Below, one piece after another: positions 17,253 through 26,090 of a stretch of DNA of 64,000 bases. The notes under the pieces are model-generated. The model searched no databases and was not told the DNA's origin. It worked only from the letters and a program-made list of their open reading frames with translations. The DNA is taken from contig JAFTIZ010000004.1 in assembly GCA_017456645.1 (NCBI GenBank), positions 62,001 through 126,000 on the forward strand, in the 5' to 3' direction. The position numbers and the translations under genes are program-made. The DNA comes from Oscillospiraceae bacterium (GTDB lineage: Bacteria; Bacillota; Clostridia; Oscillospirales; Oscillospiraceae). Each line of letters begins with the position of its first letter. Within the stretch, counting starts at the first letter, position 1.

Positions 17253-17851
17253 TAGATTTCCTGTCTGCCTTCCAGCGCACGGGAGAGAGTCACCTCATCG
17301 GCATACTCCAGCTGGCTGCCCACGCTCATACCATAGGCAAGGCGGGTCACCTTGATCTCCATAGGCCGCAGAAGCCGGGAAATGTACATAGCCGTGGCTT
17401 CGCCCTCGGTATCCGGATTTGTGGCCATAATGACCTCACGGACATCGCCTGCCGCCACACGGTGCAGCAACTCACGGATCTTGATATCGTCCTGCGATAC
17501 ATGATTCAAAGGCGAGATCACGCCGTGCAGCACATGGTAAACACCGCCGAACTCACGGCTGCGCTCCATGGCGATCACGTCCTTAGGCTCGGCTACAACG
17601 CAGATCTGGCTCTTGTCACGCATATCATCTTCGCAAATGGGGCAAATCTCACGATCCGTCAAATTCTGACACACCGGACAGGTGTGTACGGCTCTTTTAG
17701 CCTCCAGAATGGCCTCGGCAAAGCTCTGGGCATCCTCCAACGGCAGGCTCAGCACATGAAACGCAAGCCTCTGGGCGGTCTTGCCGCCGATGCCGGGAAG
17801 TCTGCCGAACTGATCCGCCAGATCCTGAAGCGCCGCGGGAAAATACTGCAT
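17252..17851 (-). CDS. recR: Recombination mediator RecR
   Basis: Helps RecO load RecA at gaps in DNA. 199 residues, the usual size. Helix-hairpin-helix (LADQFGRLPGIGGKTAQRLAF), C4 zinc finger (CPVCQNLTDREICPIC), then a Toprim domain (ICVVAEPKDVIAME and MATNPDTEGEATAMYI) are all visible in order. It is the last gene of the dnaX-ebfC-recR operon, an order found throughout Firmicutes. Confidence 0.97.
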   Translation of the reverse strand: MQYFPAALQDLADQFGRLPGIGGKTAQRLAFHVLSLPLEDAQSFAEAILEAKRAVHTCPVCQNLTDREICPICEDDMRDKSQICVVAEPKDVIAMERSREFGGVYHVLHGVISPLNHVSQDDIKIRELLHRVAAGDVREVIMATNPDTEGEATAMYISRLLRPMEIKVTRLAYGMSVGSQLEYADEVTLSRALEGRQEI

Positions 17852-17860
17852 AGCTCCCCC

Positions 17861-18208
17861 TTAGAACAAGCCGCCCAAATTCATGCCGCCGGTCAGACGG
17901 GACATATTCTGTGCCGCTTCCGCGTCCGCGGTGCGCATGGCCTCATTGACAGCCGCAATGACCATATCCTGCAGCATCTCCACATCATCGGGATCCACTG
18001 CCTCAGGATTGATCTCAAGGCCCACCACCTCATGCTTGCCGTTGACGGTGGCGCATACCATACCGCCGCCGGCCTTGGCGGAGTAGGTCTTGTTCTCCTG
18101 CTCCTCCTGCATGCGCAGCAGCTCCTGCTGCATCTTCTGAGCCTGCTTCATCATCTGCATCTGGTTCATACCACCGGGCATACCGCCGCGGAAACCACCC
18201 TTTGCCAT
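17861..18208 (-). CDS. ebfC: YbaB/EbfC family nucleoid-associated protein
   Basis: A small DNA-binding protein of 115 residues. The N-terminal part is Gly/Met/Gln rich (GGFRGGMPGGMNQMQ) and the core MMKQAQKMQQELLRMQEEQENKTYSAKAGGGMV is the YbaB signature (given in pieces: KQAQKMQ, SAKAGGGMVCATVNG). I start at 18208 with AAGGAGATTTTTGAT upstream; the open frame runs further but overlaps dnaX. It sits between dnaX and recR as is usual. Confidence 0.95.
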   Translation of the reverse strand: MAKGGFRGGMPGGMNQMQMMKQAQKMQQELLRMQEEQENKTYSAKAGGGMVCATVNGKHEVVGLEINPEAVDPDDVEMLQDMVIAAVNEAMRTADAEAAQNMSRLTGGMNLGGLF

Positions 18209-18221
18209 ATCAAAAATCTCC

Positions 18222-19847
18222 TTATTCCTTGATCTTAATAATATCCGAATGCGCCCGGCCGAAGCTGAGCAGCTGTTCCATTTTTCCGTTGTCCTCCGGC
18301 TTGGCGTTTTTGTCCACCACGGTGACCTGAACGGGTCTGCCCAAATAAGCGGACACCTTCCGCTGCACAAGCTCCACGATGTTAGGCTTGCTTACCATCT
18401 CCTGGGTAAAGCCGTTGGCGCAGCGCAGCACCAGCTTACCGCCCTTCAGAACACCCTGCACCGGCGCATTGGCCGTAGGCGCAAAGAAACCGGACACAGG
18501 AGGCTTCAATTCCCGACGAACCGAGGTGGCGATCTCCGTCCAGAAGCCAACAGGCGCAGACTCGTCCGCCTCCTCCATAACAGGAGGCGCATCCTCATCG
18601 CCGGGAGCAGGAGGCAATTCCTCTTCCTCCTGAGCTGCCTCCACCGGCTCTGCCGGCGCAGCGACGACATTCACAGCAGAAACCGTAATGCTGCCGCTTT
18701 TGATCTGATCTTCCAATCGCGTCAGCCGAGCGTTCAAGCTCTGGGGATCCAGAGAAAGCTCCGGCTGGCACAGCGAAAGGATGCAAAGCTCCGCATCCAC
18801 ACGGCGGCTGGAGCTGCGGCTGAAGGTCGCCAGCGTCTGCTGGATCTCGTTCATCATCCGAACCAGTTCACCGCTGCTGAAGCGCTTTGCAAGTTCCCCT
18901 GCCTCCCCCTCTGTGGATACGCCGGAGAGCATGGTAATGCCGGAATTACCGGCAATCTTCACAATCATCAGGTCGCGGGTCAGGCAGGCCAGCTCGTCCA
19001 GCATAGCGCTCAGATCCTTACCCTGTGCATACAGGCGGTTAAAAAGCTCCAGTGCCTTAGCCGAGTTGCGGTCTGCAATATAGCCCAGCATCTCAGCGCA
19101 GGTCTGCTCACCGGCAATGCCAAGGCAGGCATAGACCCGCTGGGCATTCAGTTCGCCGGTGGTAGCGGAGGCGCACTGATCCAGAAGGCTCAAACCGTCA
19201 CGCATGCCGCCGTCGGCCAATCGAGCCAGCACACGTGCCGCACTCTCATCCAGATCAATATTCTCCTGATAAGCAACATACTGCAGCCGAGCAGCAATAT
19301 CCTCCTGACTGATCCGGCGGAAAGAGAAGCGCTGGCACCGGGACAGAATCGTGGCCGGCACCTTATGCAGCTCCGTAGTTGCCAAAATGAACAGCAGATG
19401 CTCCGGCGGCTCTTCAATGATTTTCAGCAGCGCATTGAAGGCTGAAATGGACAGCATGTGCACCTCGTCGATGATATACACACGCATTTTCACCTGAGAA
19501 GGGGTATAAATGGCGTCATCGCGCAGATCACGGACATTATCAACACCGTTGTTGGAGGCTGCGTCGATCTCCAGCACATCCATGCACGAACCGCTGTCGA
19601 TTGCACGGCAGGCGGCGCAGCAATTACAAGGATTGCCACCCTGGAGGTTCTCACAGTTGACCGCCTTAGCCAAAATTTTTGCGCAGCTGGTCTTACCCGT
19701 ACCCCGAGAGCCGGTAAACAGGTACGCATGGCTCAAGTGTCCGGTCTGTAGCTGGGTTTTTAAGGTCTGTGTCACCGCCATCTGACCCGAAACATCATCG
19801 AAAGTCTGAGGACGATATTTACGATACAAAGCTTGATAAGTTGACAT
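18222..19847 (-). CDS. dnaX: DNA polymerase III subunits gamma and tau
   Basis: Clamp-loader ATPase of the replisome, 541 residues. Opening YQALYRKYRPQTFDDVSGQ, Walker A GSRGTGKTS, zinc cysteines in CENLQGGNPCNCCAAC, Walker B IIDEVHML, sensor 1 LATTELHKVPATILSRC (SRC motif). The region after about 370 is Pro/Glu-rich, then a small C-terminal domain (VQRKVSAYLGRPVQV). I start at 19847 (MSTYQ) since the AAGG lies 9 bases upstream; an ATG three codons earlier abuts the ribosome site. No clear slippery site for making a short gamma form was seen. SRP RNA lies directly upstream. Confidence 0.97.
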   Translation of the reverse strand: MSTYQALYRKYRPQTFDDVSGQMAVTQTLKTQLQTGHLSHAYLFTGSRGTGKTSCAKILAKAVNCENLQGGNPCNCCAACRAIDSGSCMDVLEIDAASNNGVDNVRDLRDDAIYTPSQVKMRVYIIDEVHMLSISAFNALLKIIEEPPEHLLFILATTELHKVPATILSRCQRFSFRRISQEDIAARLQYVAYQENIDLDESAARVLARLADGGMRDGLSLLDQCASATTGELNAQRVYACLGIAGEQTCAEMLGYIADRNSAKALELFNRLYAQGKDLSAMLDELACLTRDLMIVKIAGNSGITMLSGVSTEGEAGELAKRFSSGELVRMMNEIQQTLATFSRSSSRRVDAELCILSLCQPELSLDPQSLNARLTRLEDQIKSGSITVSAVNVVAAPAEPVEAAQEEEELPPAPGDEDAPPVMEEADESAPVGFWTEIATSVRRELKPPVSGFFAPTANAPVQGVLKGGKLVLRCANGFTQEMVSKPNIVELVQRKVSAYLGRPVQVTVVDKNAKPEDNGKMEQLLSFGRAHSDIIKIKE

Positions 19848-19881
19848 TGCCCCCATCCTTTCTCACATTTGAGGAAAAAAT

Positions 19882-20183
19882 GACCGGCTCATAACAAGAT
19901 CGCACACCCACATTTGAACCAGCTGAATGCCCGGAAGCTCCGCAGCCAACTCAGGAACGGCAGCCTCGCGGCACACGAAAGGATCCGCTTAATGCTGCTC
20001 GGTTCCCCGCCTGACATGGTTCACGGGTTTCCGTTGCGCAAGACCGTTCCGTCAACGCCACTTACGAAGCGCAGGCGGCACTCAGACAAGCCCGGGTGTG
20101 GGAATTCATCCCCGCTATAGCGGATTGCAGGTAACAGGGCACCGCTATCTCCCCGACTAGTGCGACCTTGTTACGAGCCGGTC
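19882..20183 (-). ncRNA. ffs: Signal recognition particle RNA, large bacterial type (about 302 nt)
   Basis: The minus strand has the SRP helix 8 core GTCAGGCGGGGAACCGAGC with the GGAA tetraloop, and an Alu-domain part with GGTGCCCTGTTACC and CAATCCGCTATAGC, as in Firmicutes. The two ends pair: GACCGGCTCGTAACAAG at the 5' end (to 20183) with CTTGTTATGAGCCGGTC at the 3' end (from 19882), one mismatch, followed by six T that would end transcription. It lies upstream of dnaX as in Bacillus. The RNA binds Ffh and targets nascent membrane proteins. Confidence 0.95.
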
Positions 20184-20213
20184 AGCTTGCAACAAGGTTA
20201 TTCGATTTACAAA

Positions 20214-20435
20214 TCAGTTCATCTTGCTGTCGATGAAGTCAGCCAGCTCGCCGAAGGTAGTGATCTTCTGATCCTCCATCTCCAGCTCGATGCCCAGCTC
20301 ATTCTCCAGATCCATGACCATCTCGACCACGTCCAGAGAGTCGATGCCCAGGCTTTCGAAGGTGCTTTCGGGAGTGATCTCGGAAGCATCGATCTCCAGC
20401 TGCTTGGCAGCATATGCGACCAGTTTTTCGTACAT
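20214..20435 (-). CDS. acpP: Acyl carrier protein
   Basis: Carries acyl chains on phosphopantetheine in fatty acid synthesis. 73 residues, acidic, four-helix pattern. The modified serine is in GIDSLDVVEMVMDLE (DSL motif), near residue 37. It is a lone gene, upstream of the SRP RNA, and is 30 bases away from its 5' end. A promoter is at 20481-20509. Fatty-acid synthase genes are not in the window, so a role with another acyl pathway cannot be excluded. Confidence 0.95.
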   Translation of the reverse strand: MYEKLVAYAAKQLEIDASEITPESTFESLGIDSLDVVEMVMDLENELGIELEMEDQKITTFGELADFIDSKMN

Positions 20436-20480
20436 AATGAATTCCTCCGTAGTTTTCTCTCTTGAGGGTTTGCTTTTAGT

Positions 20481-20509
20481 ATTTTATAGCATCCATGCCG
20501 GTTTGTCAA
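20481..20509 (-). promoter_or_regulatory. Promoter of the acyl carrier protein gene
   Basis: Minus strand TTGACA (20504-20509), 17 bases, TAAAAT (20481-20486). Confidence 0.7.
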
Positions 20510-20518
20510 TGGGCGTTT

Positions 20519-21730
20519 TTACAGACTCATGCCCGCCGCATAAGCTGTCGCCCATGCGATTTGCAGGTTGAAGCCGCCGGTGTAGGCATCGCAATCGATG
20601 ATCTCTCCGGCGAAGTACAGACCCGATACCAGCTTGGATTCCATAGTCTTCGGTTCGATTTCACCCACCTTGATACCGCCGGAGGTGATGATCGCCTCCG
20701 CAACGGGGCGCTTACCCGTAATTTCTACAGCAAAACCCTTCAACAGCTCCACCAGAGCCCGCCGCTGCTGCTTATTCAATGAATTTGCCTGCAAGGCAGG
20801 ATCAATATCCAGCCGTTTCAGTACCACAGGGATCAGGCTGCGGGGCAGAAGATCTGTCAGCGCGTTTTCCATGGATCGGTTTTTGTACAGCTGAAGGTCA
20901 CGCAGGATGCGGTCGTTGAGCTTACCTTCATCCAAAGCCGGTTTTAGATCGATGACCAGCCGGCAACCCTCCCCTTTCAGGTGCGCGCTGGCACTGAGCA
21001 CCGTAGGGCCGGACACGCCGAAATGGGTAAACAGCAGTTCACCGAAATCGGAAAACAGCACCTTTCCCTTTCCGCTCAGCAGCTTAACAGACACATTACG
21101 CAGACTCAGCCCTTGCAGTTCGGCACAGTCGGGCCCGGCCTCCAGAGGCACAAGAGACCCCTCCGTCGCCGTTACCGTGTGACCCAGCCGGCGGGCTAGC
21201 TCATAGCCGTCACCGGTAGAACCGGTGGTAGGATAGGACAATCCGCCGGTGGCCAAAACAACCTTACCGGCGCAAAAAACCTCTTTACCAACCGCTACAC
21301 CGCTAATCTGCCCATCCTTCGTCAGAATATCCGTGACCCGACCGGTTTGAACCTTGACACCCGACCTGCGCAGTTCCTTTTGCAATGCGTCCAGTATGGA
21401 TTGGCTGCGATCGCTGACAGGAAAAACCCGGTTGCCGCGCTCGGTCTTCAATGTGCAGCCGCTATCCTCAAAGAACCGCTTGATCCGCTCCGGAGGGCAG
21501 GCTGCCATGGCGCTGAAGAGAAAACGTCCGTTGCGCGGCACATTCTGCAGCACCTCGTTTGCATCGCAATCATTGGTCACATTGCACCGACCCTTTCCGG
21601 TGATCAGCAGCTTTTTTCCAAGGCGGTCATTGCGTTCCAGCAGCAGGATCTTCTTCCCCTGCCGTGCGGCGGTGATGGCGGTAAACATACCTGCCGGCCC
21701 TCCGCCGATAACAATGGCATCATAATTCAT
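20519..21730 (-). CDS. NAD(P)/FAD-dependent oxidoreductase, HI0933/BaiN/YhiN family
   Basis: A 403-residue flavoprotein. The FAD-binding GxGxxG appears as IGGGPAGMFTAI, GRCNVTN is a family mark, KVVLATGGLSYPTTGSTGDGY the middle motif, and SGLYFAGEIIDCDAYTGGFN the C-terminal FAD motif. Relatives include BaiN of bile-acid 7-dehydroxylating Clostridium and proteins called aminoacetone oxidase; the substrate is open. It overlaps the RpiR regulator by 4 bases and thus belongs to the same transcript. Confidence 0.93.
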   Translation of the reverse strand: MNYDAIVIGGGPAGMFTAITAARQGKKILLLERNDRLGKKLLITGKGRCNVTNDCDANEVLQNVPRNGRFLFSAMAACPPERIKRFFEDSGCTLKTERGNRVFPVSDRSQSILDALQKELRRSGVKVQTGRVTDILTKDGQISGVAVGKEVFCAGKVVLATGGLSYPTTGSTGDGYELARRLGHTVTATEGSLVPLEAGPDCAELQGLSLRNVSVKLLSGKGKVLFSDFGELLFTHFGVSGPTVLSASAHLKGEGCRLVIDLKPALDEGKLNDRILRDLQLYKNRSMENALTDLLPRSLIPVVLKRLDIDPALQANSLNKQQRRALVELLKGFAVEITGKRPVAEAIITSGGIKVGEIEPKTMESKLVSGLYFAGEIIDCDAYTGGFNLQIAWATAYAAGMSL

Positions 21731-22596
21731 ACTTTTTCGACTCGCTTTTCATAGACATCGTAATCCGACCAGATGTTTTCCAGCGCATCCAGCCGTTTTG
21801 CCAGCTCCACGCTGCGGCGCTTGGTAACGGCCACGATCAGCGCATTGACCACACTCAACGGTGCCACCAAAGAGTCCACAAGGGATACCATATCGCTCTT
21901 AGCCAGCAAAACGATGTCGCACTCCTGCGCCAGAGGCGACAGCTTACTGTCCGTCAGGCCGATGACCGTAGCACCGGCGCTTGCGCAGTAGCGAACACCC
22001 TTGACCGTGGTGGTACTGTATCGAGGGAAACTGAATGCAATGACTGCGTCATCAGAATTGACACCTACGATCTGCTCAAACATTTCACTGGCACCGGAAG
22101 CGGTGACGATCTGCACGTTATCGGAAAGATACCGCAGGTAGTAGCCAAGAAAACTGGCAAGAGGCGAAGCGGAACGCACACCCATGATATACACCCGCTT
22201 TGCAGCCACAATGGCATCCACAGCCTTCTGAAAATCCTCACGGCTCAAGGTTTCCTCCGTGCGGCGCAGCTTGTCAGCGTCGGATTGCAGCACCATGGAC
22301 ACGATATCCTGATCGCCAATGCGGTCAGAAGCCACCTCCAGCCGCTGGACAGAAGTCAGACGGTTCAGCACCATCTCCTGCATCGCCTTCTGCATGCTGG
22401 GATAACCGTCAAAGCCAAGGCTCACAGCAAAGCGCACCACCGTGGATTCCGAAACACCAACGGTCTTGCCCAGCTTTGCAGCGGTCATAAAAGCAGCCTT
22501 ATCATATTCTTCCGTGATGTACTGCGCAATGCGACGCTGACCCTTGGAAAAAGACGCACCCGCCTCTTGAAGCAGACCCATAAAATCGCTGTTCAT
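21727..22596 (-). CDS. MurR/RpiR family transcriptional regulator
   Basis: A 289-residue regulator with an N-terminal HTH_6 domain (FSKGQRRIAQYITEEYDKAAF; KLGKTVGVSESTVVRFAVSLG) and a C-terminal SIS domain (AKRVYIMGVRSASPLASFLGYY, shown in parts; AFSFPRYSTTTV; VIGLTDSKLSPL) that binds phosphosugars. I start at 22596 with GGAGG nine bases upstream. Targets are not evident: the downstream gene is a flavoprotein rather than a sugar pathway. A possible promoter TTGCAA-17-TACTAT lies about 40 bases upstream. Confidence 0.94.
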   Translation of the reverse strand: MNSDFMGLLQEAGASFSKGQRRIAQYITEEYDKAAFMTAAKLGKTVGVSESTVVRFAVSLGFDGYPSMQKAMQEMVLNRLTSVQRLEVASDRIGDQDIVSMVLQSDADKLRRTEETLSREDFQKAVDAIVAAKRVYIMGVRSASPLASFLGYYLRYLSDNVQIVTASGASEMFEQIVGVNSDDAVIAFSFPRYSTTTVKGVRYCASAGATVIGLTDSKLSPLAQECDIVLLAKSDMVSLVDSLVAPLSVVNALIVAVTKRRSVELAKRLDALENIWSDYDVYEKRVEKV

Positions 22597-22681
22597 ATAC
22601 GGTACCTCCGTATTGTATTCCTGCCACAATAGTAACAGACGGCCTGCACTTTTGCAAGTACAAGCCGTCAAAATTGCAATT

Positions 22682-23383
22682 TTATTTTTTTAGGTGGTCG
22701 ATCTCTTCAGCGGTCAGGTACCGCCATGTACCCTTCTTCAGATCACCAAGGGTCACAGTTCCTTCGGCTATGCGCCGCAGCCGTGTCACGCGCATTCCCG
22801 CCGCCTGACACATTCTGCGAATCTGCCGGTTGCGCCCCTCATGGATGGTGATGTACAGATGCGCCGCCTTGCCTTGAGTGCTGAGCAGCTTGACCTTCGG
22901 GGCGCGGATGGTATAGCCGTCGATGGTAATGGGCTTTACCAGCCGAACCTCGCCGCCGGGTGCATAATCCGTGACCCATACCTCATAGGTTTTGTTCACT
23001 TCCGCCTTGGGATGCATCAAATGATAGGCAAATTCACCGTCATTTGTCAGCAAAAGCAAACCTTCCGAATCCATATCCAGTCGCCCGATGGGATAGACCC
23101 GCTGACCGCAATCCACAAGCTCTGTCACATTGGGTCTGCCCTTCTCATCCGACAAAGTGGTCACATAGCCTCTGGGCTTATGCAGCATGATGTACACGTG
23201 ATCACCGCCGGCGGGAAGCGGCTTCCCATCCAGCGTGATCGTATCCAGTTCGGGGTCTGCAGATTGACCCAACGCGGCCACCTGACCGTTGACGCCGACA
23301 CGTCCGGCGGTGATCCATTCCTCCGCCTTGCGCCGGGAGCAAAGCCCCCGGGCTGCAAGAATTTTCTGCAAGCGTTCCGTCAT
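22682..23383 (-). CDS. rluB: 23S rRNA pseudouridine synthase, RluB/RsuA family
   Basis: Isomerises a uridine in rRNA. 233 residues. N-terminal S4 RNA-binding domain (RLQKILAARGLCSRRKAEEWI), catalytic motif IGRLDMDSEGLLLLTNDG with the Asp nucleophile, and GRNRQIRRMC, as in the RsuA/RluB/E/F family. The start overlaps the dacF stop (ATGA). It is the last gene of the scpAB operon, in the usual Firmicutes order with scpB near by. Confidence 0.95.
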   Translation of the reverse strand: MTERLQKILAARGLCSRRKAEEWITAGRVGVNGQVAALGQSADPELDTITLDGKPLPAGGDHVYIMLHKPRGYVTTLSDEKGRPNVTELVDCGQRVYPIGRLDMDSEGLLLLTNDGEFAYHLMHPKAEVNKTYEVWVTDYAPGGEVRLVKPITIDGYTIRAPKVKLLSTQGKAAHLYITIHEGRNRQIRRMCQAAGMRVTRLRRIAEGTVTLGDLKKGTWRYLTAEEIDHLKK

Positions 23384-24474
23384 CGTTTGATCCTTTCGAG
23401 CAGCCGCTCCCAGAAAGGTTTTTTCTGAGGAATGCTCTGCTGTACAGTATTTTCGTAAATAACAGGGATCTTCCCCACTGCCGCATCTCCGATGCAGATG
23501 TAGGCGTAGCCTCCCTGATCGCCTTCCTTCACGGGCGCATAAGCAAAACCGGGAGCGGAAAGCAGAATATGCGGTTTTTCATTTTCGGCGATGGAATAGA
23601 AAAAATCCTTCGCCGCCAGCACATTGACGCGGCCTTCCTGACCGCCAAAAATCTCAATCGATCCAAGGCATTGTCCCTTCGACAGGATCTGGCAGACCTG
23701 ATAGCGGGAAAAGCCATCGCTGAGCATGGACGCATGATCTACCCAATCGTTGCCGTCGTTGATGGTCACGGCTACGAGCCGTCGACCCTGCCGCACTGCG
23801 CTGGATACAAGAATGCGCCCCGCAGCTCTGGTATAGCCGGTTTTGACTCCGTCTGCCCCCTCCACCTGCCACAGCAGCTTGTTGTGATTGCGCAGAGATC
23901 GTCCGGCTGCGTTCACGGTCTTGGTGGAAACGGTCTTGGCGAAAACTGGGTTTTTCATGGCATAGGCGGCCAATAGTGCCAGATCTCTGGCCGTGGAATA
24001 ATGCTCCGGCGCATCCAAGCCGCTGGGATTGACAAAATGGGTATCCTTCATTCCAAGCAGACGTGCCTTATCATTCATCAGCTCAGCAAAGCCCTCCACC
24101 GTGCCGCCGCAGTAGATGGCAAGAGCAACGGCGGCGTCATTTCCGCTGTGGAGCATCATGCCGTACAGCAGCTCCTGCACCGTCAGCACCTCCCCTTCCT
24201 TCAGGTAAATGGAGGAGCCTTCGATACCCACGGCCTCTTTGGGAATCTGCATCCGATCCAGCACGTTACATTGCTCGCAGACGATCAGCGCCGTCATGAT
24301 CTTGGTGGTGCTGGCGATCAGGCTGCGGCTATCCGCATCCTTTTCATAAAGCACCCGACCCGTGGAGGCATCCACTACAATGGCCTTCTGCGCTGAGATG
24401 GCTTGTGCGTTGCATGGATAAAGCAGGACGGCAGCCAGCAAGGCAGCCGCCGTCCGCAAGATCTTTCGTTTCAT
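23380..24474 (-). CDS. dacF: D-alanyl-D-alanine carboxypeptidase (DacF/DacB type)
   Basis: A 364-residue penicillin-binding protein of class C type 5 that trims the fifth residue of peptidoglycan stems. Signal peptide at 1-25 (ending in AQA), then SxxK motif in LIASTTKIMTALI, SxN in LHSGNDAAVAL and KTG in DGVKTGYTRAAG; all three catalytic motifs are present. The C-terminal part ends in basic residues (FWERLLERIKR), an amphipathic membrane anchor. Linked to scpAB and gerW, as with dacF in spore formers. Contrast with the homologue at 33591, where the SxxK serine is changed. Confidence 0.94.
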   Translation of the reverse strand: MKRKILRTAAALLAAVLLYPCNAQAISAQKAIVVDASTGRVLYEKDADSRSLIASTTKIMTALIVCEQCNVLDRMQIPKEAVGIEGSSIYLKEGEVLTVQELLYGMMLHSGNDAAVALAIYCGGTVEGFAELMNDKARLLGMKDTHFVNPSGLDAPEHYSTARDLALLAAYAMKNPVFAKTVSTKTVNAAGRSLRNHNKLLWQVEGADGVKTGYTRAAGRILVSSAVRQGRRLVAVTINDGNDWVDHASMLSDGFSRYQVCQILSKGQCLGSIEIFGGQEGRVNVLAAKDFFYSIAENEKPHILLSAPGFAYAPVKEGDQGGYAYICIGDAAVGKIPVIYENTVQQSIPQKKPFWERLLERIKR

Positions 24475-24514
24475 CTATCTCACCCGAAGCCAGTTTGCCC
24501 CGGGTGATGCCGGA

Positions 24515-24907
24515 TTATTCGCCCTTTTTCTCCAGCTTGGAGTCGATAAAGCCCACAACCTTTTCCAGCAGATCGGGAACCTGCTCCACGATCCGATCGG
24601 CAGTGGTGTTGGCAGGAGTCGCCACGGGCACCATACGGACGTTGCCGTCCTTAACGATCAGAAATGCCATGGGAGTCACCTTCACGCCGCCGCCTGCGCC
24701 GCCGCCGAAGGGATTTTCCTGCTTATTGACATTCTTGGAAACAAAATCAGAGCCCGCGCCGCCAAAACCAACGCTGACCTTGGAAACGGGGATAATGGTC
24801 ACGCCGTCAGGAGTAGTGATGGGGTTGCCGATGACGGAATTTACGTCCACCATCTCACGAATTTTTGCAATGGTATTTTCCAGCATATTGGGAAGTGTCT
24901 GGCTCAT
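24515..24907 (-). CDS. gerW: Sporulation protein of the GerW/YtfJ family
   Basis: A 130-residue protein required in Bacillus for germination of spores (GerW, formerly YtfJ). IREMVDVNSVIGNPITTPDGVTIIPVSKVSVGFG (in parts) and the Gly-rich FGGGAGGGVKVTP are family marks. It overlaps the DUF2953 gene by 4 bases; in Bacillus the same pair is ytfI-ytfJ. Expression in the forespore is expected from the family but no sigma-G site was sought. Confidence 0.95.
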   Translation of the reverse strand: MSQTLPNMLENTIAKIREMVDVNSVIGNPITTPDGVTIIPVSKVSVGFGGAGSDFVSKNVNKQENPFGGGAGGGVKVTPMAFLIVKDGNVRMVPVATPANTTADRIVEQVPDLLEKVVGFIDSKLEKKGE

Positions 24908-25533
24908 TTAACTGCACCGCCTTTTCTAGTATTCATAATCTTTAAATACTCCCGCAGGGCACGAATGCCGTAAACCACCGCAAGAGCGATAATTCTTCCT
25001 AAAGTAATGGTAATATCCAACCGGGCAATGATCAAAGTCTTGGTGGCAGTGAAGTCGCACTCCACCTCAATATCCCGCTTTTTGATCACAAAGGCCCGAT
25101 CCAGCAGTGGGATCAGATTGCCCACAGCCGCCCATGCTCTGCCGTAATTGACGGCAAGATCGCAGGGGTCATCCCCTGCCATGATCAGCTTCAGCTCCAA
25201 CCGGTTCAGCCGCAGCTTCCGTCTGAAATCACCCAGCAGATCCAAAGCTACTTGCACAAGAGGCAGGAAATCCAGAAGGCTGCCGCCCTTTTCCTTCTTT
25301 TCTTGGGAAGTCTTTTCGTCGGCAGTTTCTTTGGGTTTTTCCTCTTTTTTAGACTTTTTCTCCTGTTTCGGCTTCTTATCCTTCTTTTCCTTCTTCATGG
25401 GAAAGACCGTAAACCGCACAGGGCCGGCGATGATCTTTACCAGCACGCCATCGGCATTGTACTTGACCATAGCGCCAAGGGGAAGGATCGCCAGAAGAAA
25501 AATAACAACAAACGCGATCAACCAGCCCATCAT
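24904..25533 (-). CDS. DUF2953 membrane protein (YtfI-like)
   Basis: A 209-residue protein with one N-terminal hydrophobic helix, a Lys/Glu-rich middle (residues about 50-80), and a C-terminal part with LRLNRLELKLIMAGDDPCDLAVNYGRAW-type sequence (in parts: RLELKL, DDPCDLAVNYG, FTATKTLII) that marks DUF2953. The function is unknown; it is paired with gerW in spore formers, so a role in the spore envelope is likely. It overlaps scpB and gerW by 4 bases each. Confidence 0.9.
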   Translation of the reverse strand: MMGWLIAFVVIFLLAILPLGAMVKYNADGVLVKIIAGPVRFTVFPMKKEKKDKKPKQEKKSKKEEKPKETADEKTSQEKKEKGGSLLDFLPLVQVALDLLGDFRRKLRLNRLELKLIMAGDDPCDLAVNYGRAWAAVGNLIPLLDRAFVIKKRDIEVECDFTATKTLIIARLDITITLGRIIALAVVYGIRALREYLKIMNTRKGGAVK

Positions 25534-26090
25534 TCGCCCTCCTGCTGGGGAACCTCCTCAGGGATCGGCTCGCCGAAATTGATCTTCTCAATGGGCGGCA
25601 GCTCTTCCAGAGATTCCAGTCCAAAGGTCCTCAGAAAATCAGGGGTCGTGCGATACTGAATAGGGCGACCGGGCACGTTCAGCCGGCCGGCTTCCTCGAT
25701 GAGTTTCTTGTTCAGCAGAGCGCCAACAGAGTAAGAACTGTCCACGCCGCGAATCTGCTCAACCATGGCCTTGGTGGCCGGCTGATAGTAAGCGATGATG
25801 GTCAGCGCCTCCAGCTGCGAAGAAGACAGCTTAGGAGGCTTGCGAGTCTCCAGCGCCTTGGTCACATAGTCCGCCATCTCGCCGGAGGACACCATCTGGT
25901 AACCCTTTTCCAGCTTCAGGATGCGAATACCGCGACGCTCGAAGGCGTAGGTATCTGCCAGCGCATTGGCTGCGGCGATGATCACGTCCTCGTCGGTCTC
26001 CAGCGCCATAGAAAGCCGGGCGGTCTCCACCCGTTCTCCGGCAGCAAACAGGATAGCCTCAATGGCACGCTGCAATTCGGTTTGTTCCAT
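25530..26090 (-). CDS. scpB: Segregation and condensation protein B
   Basis: Subunit of the SMC-ScpAB condensin, 186 residues. Two winged-helix domains are seen: ELQRAIEAILFAAGERV and RKPPKLSSSQLEALTIIAYYQP with the family's TIIAYYQPATKAMVEQIRG (in parts). It overlaps the scpA stop by one base (TGATG). Condensin keeps the chromosome compact and separates sisters. Confidence 0.96.
   Translation of the reverse strand: MEQTELQRAIEAILFAAGERVETARLSMALETDEDVIIAAANALADTYAFERRGIRILKLEKGYQMVSSGEMADYVTKALETRKPPKLSSSQLEALTIIAYYQPATKAMVEQIRGVDSSYSVGALLNKKLIEEAGRLNVPGRPIQYRTTPDFLRTFGLESLEELPPIEKINFGEPIPEEVPQQEGE

Noticed and set aside
18222..19847. Programmed frameshift site in dnaX
   Set aside because: No A-rich slippery run with a downstream stem was found on the coding strand by eye.
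19848..20213. Possible protein-coding frames in the dnaX-acpP gap
   Set aside because: The stretch has the conserved SRP RNA core and pairing ends; frames there are incidental.
24478..24514. Hairpin between gerW and dacF as a terminator
   Set aside because: The stem CACCCG/CGGGTG is short with no T run, and the genes are in one operon.
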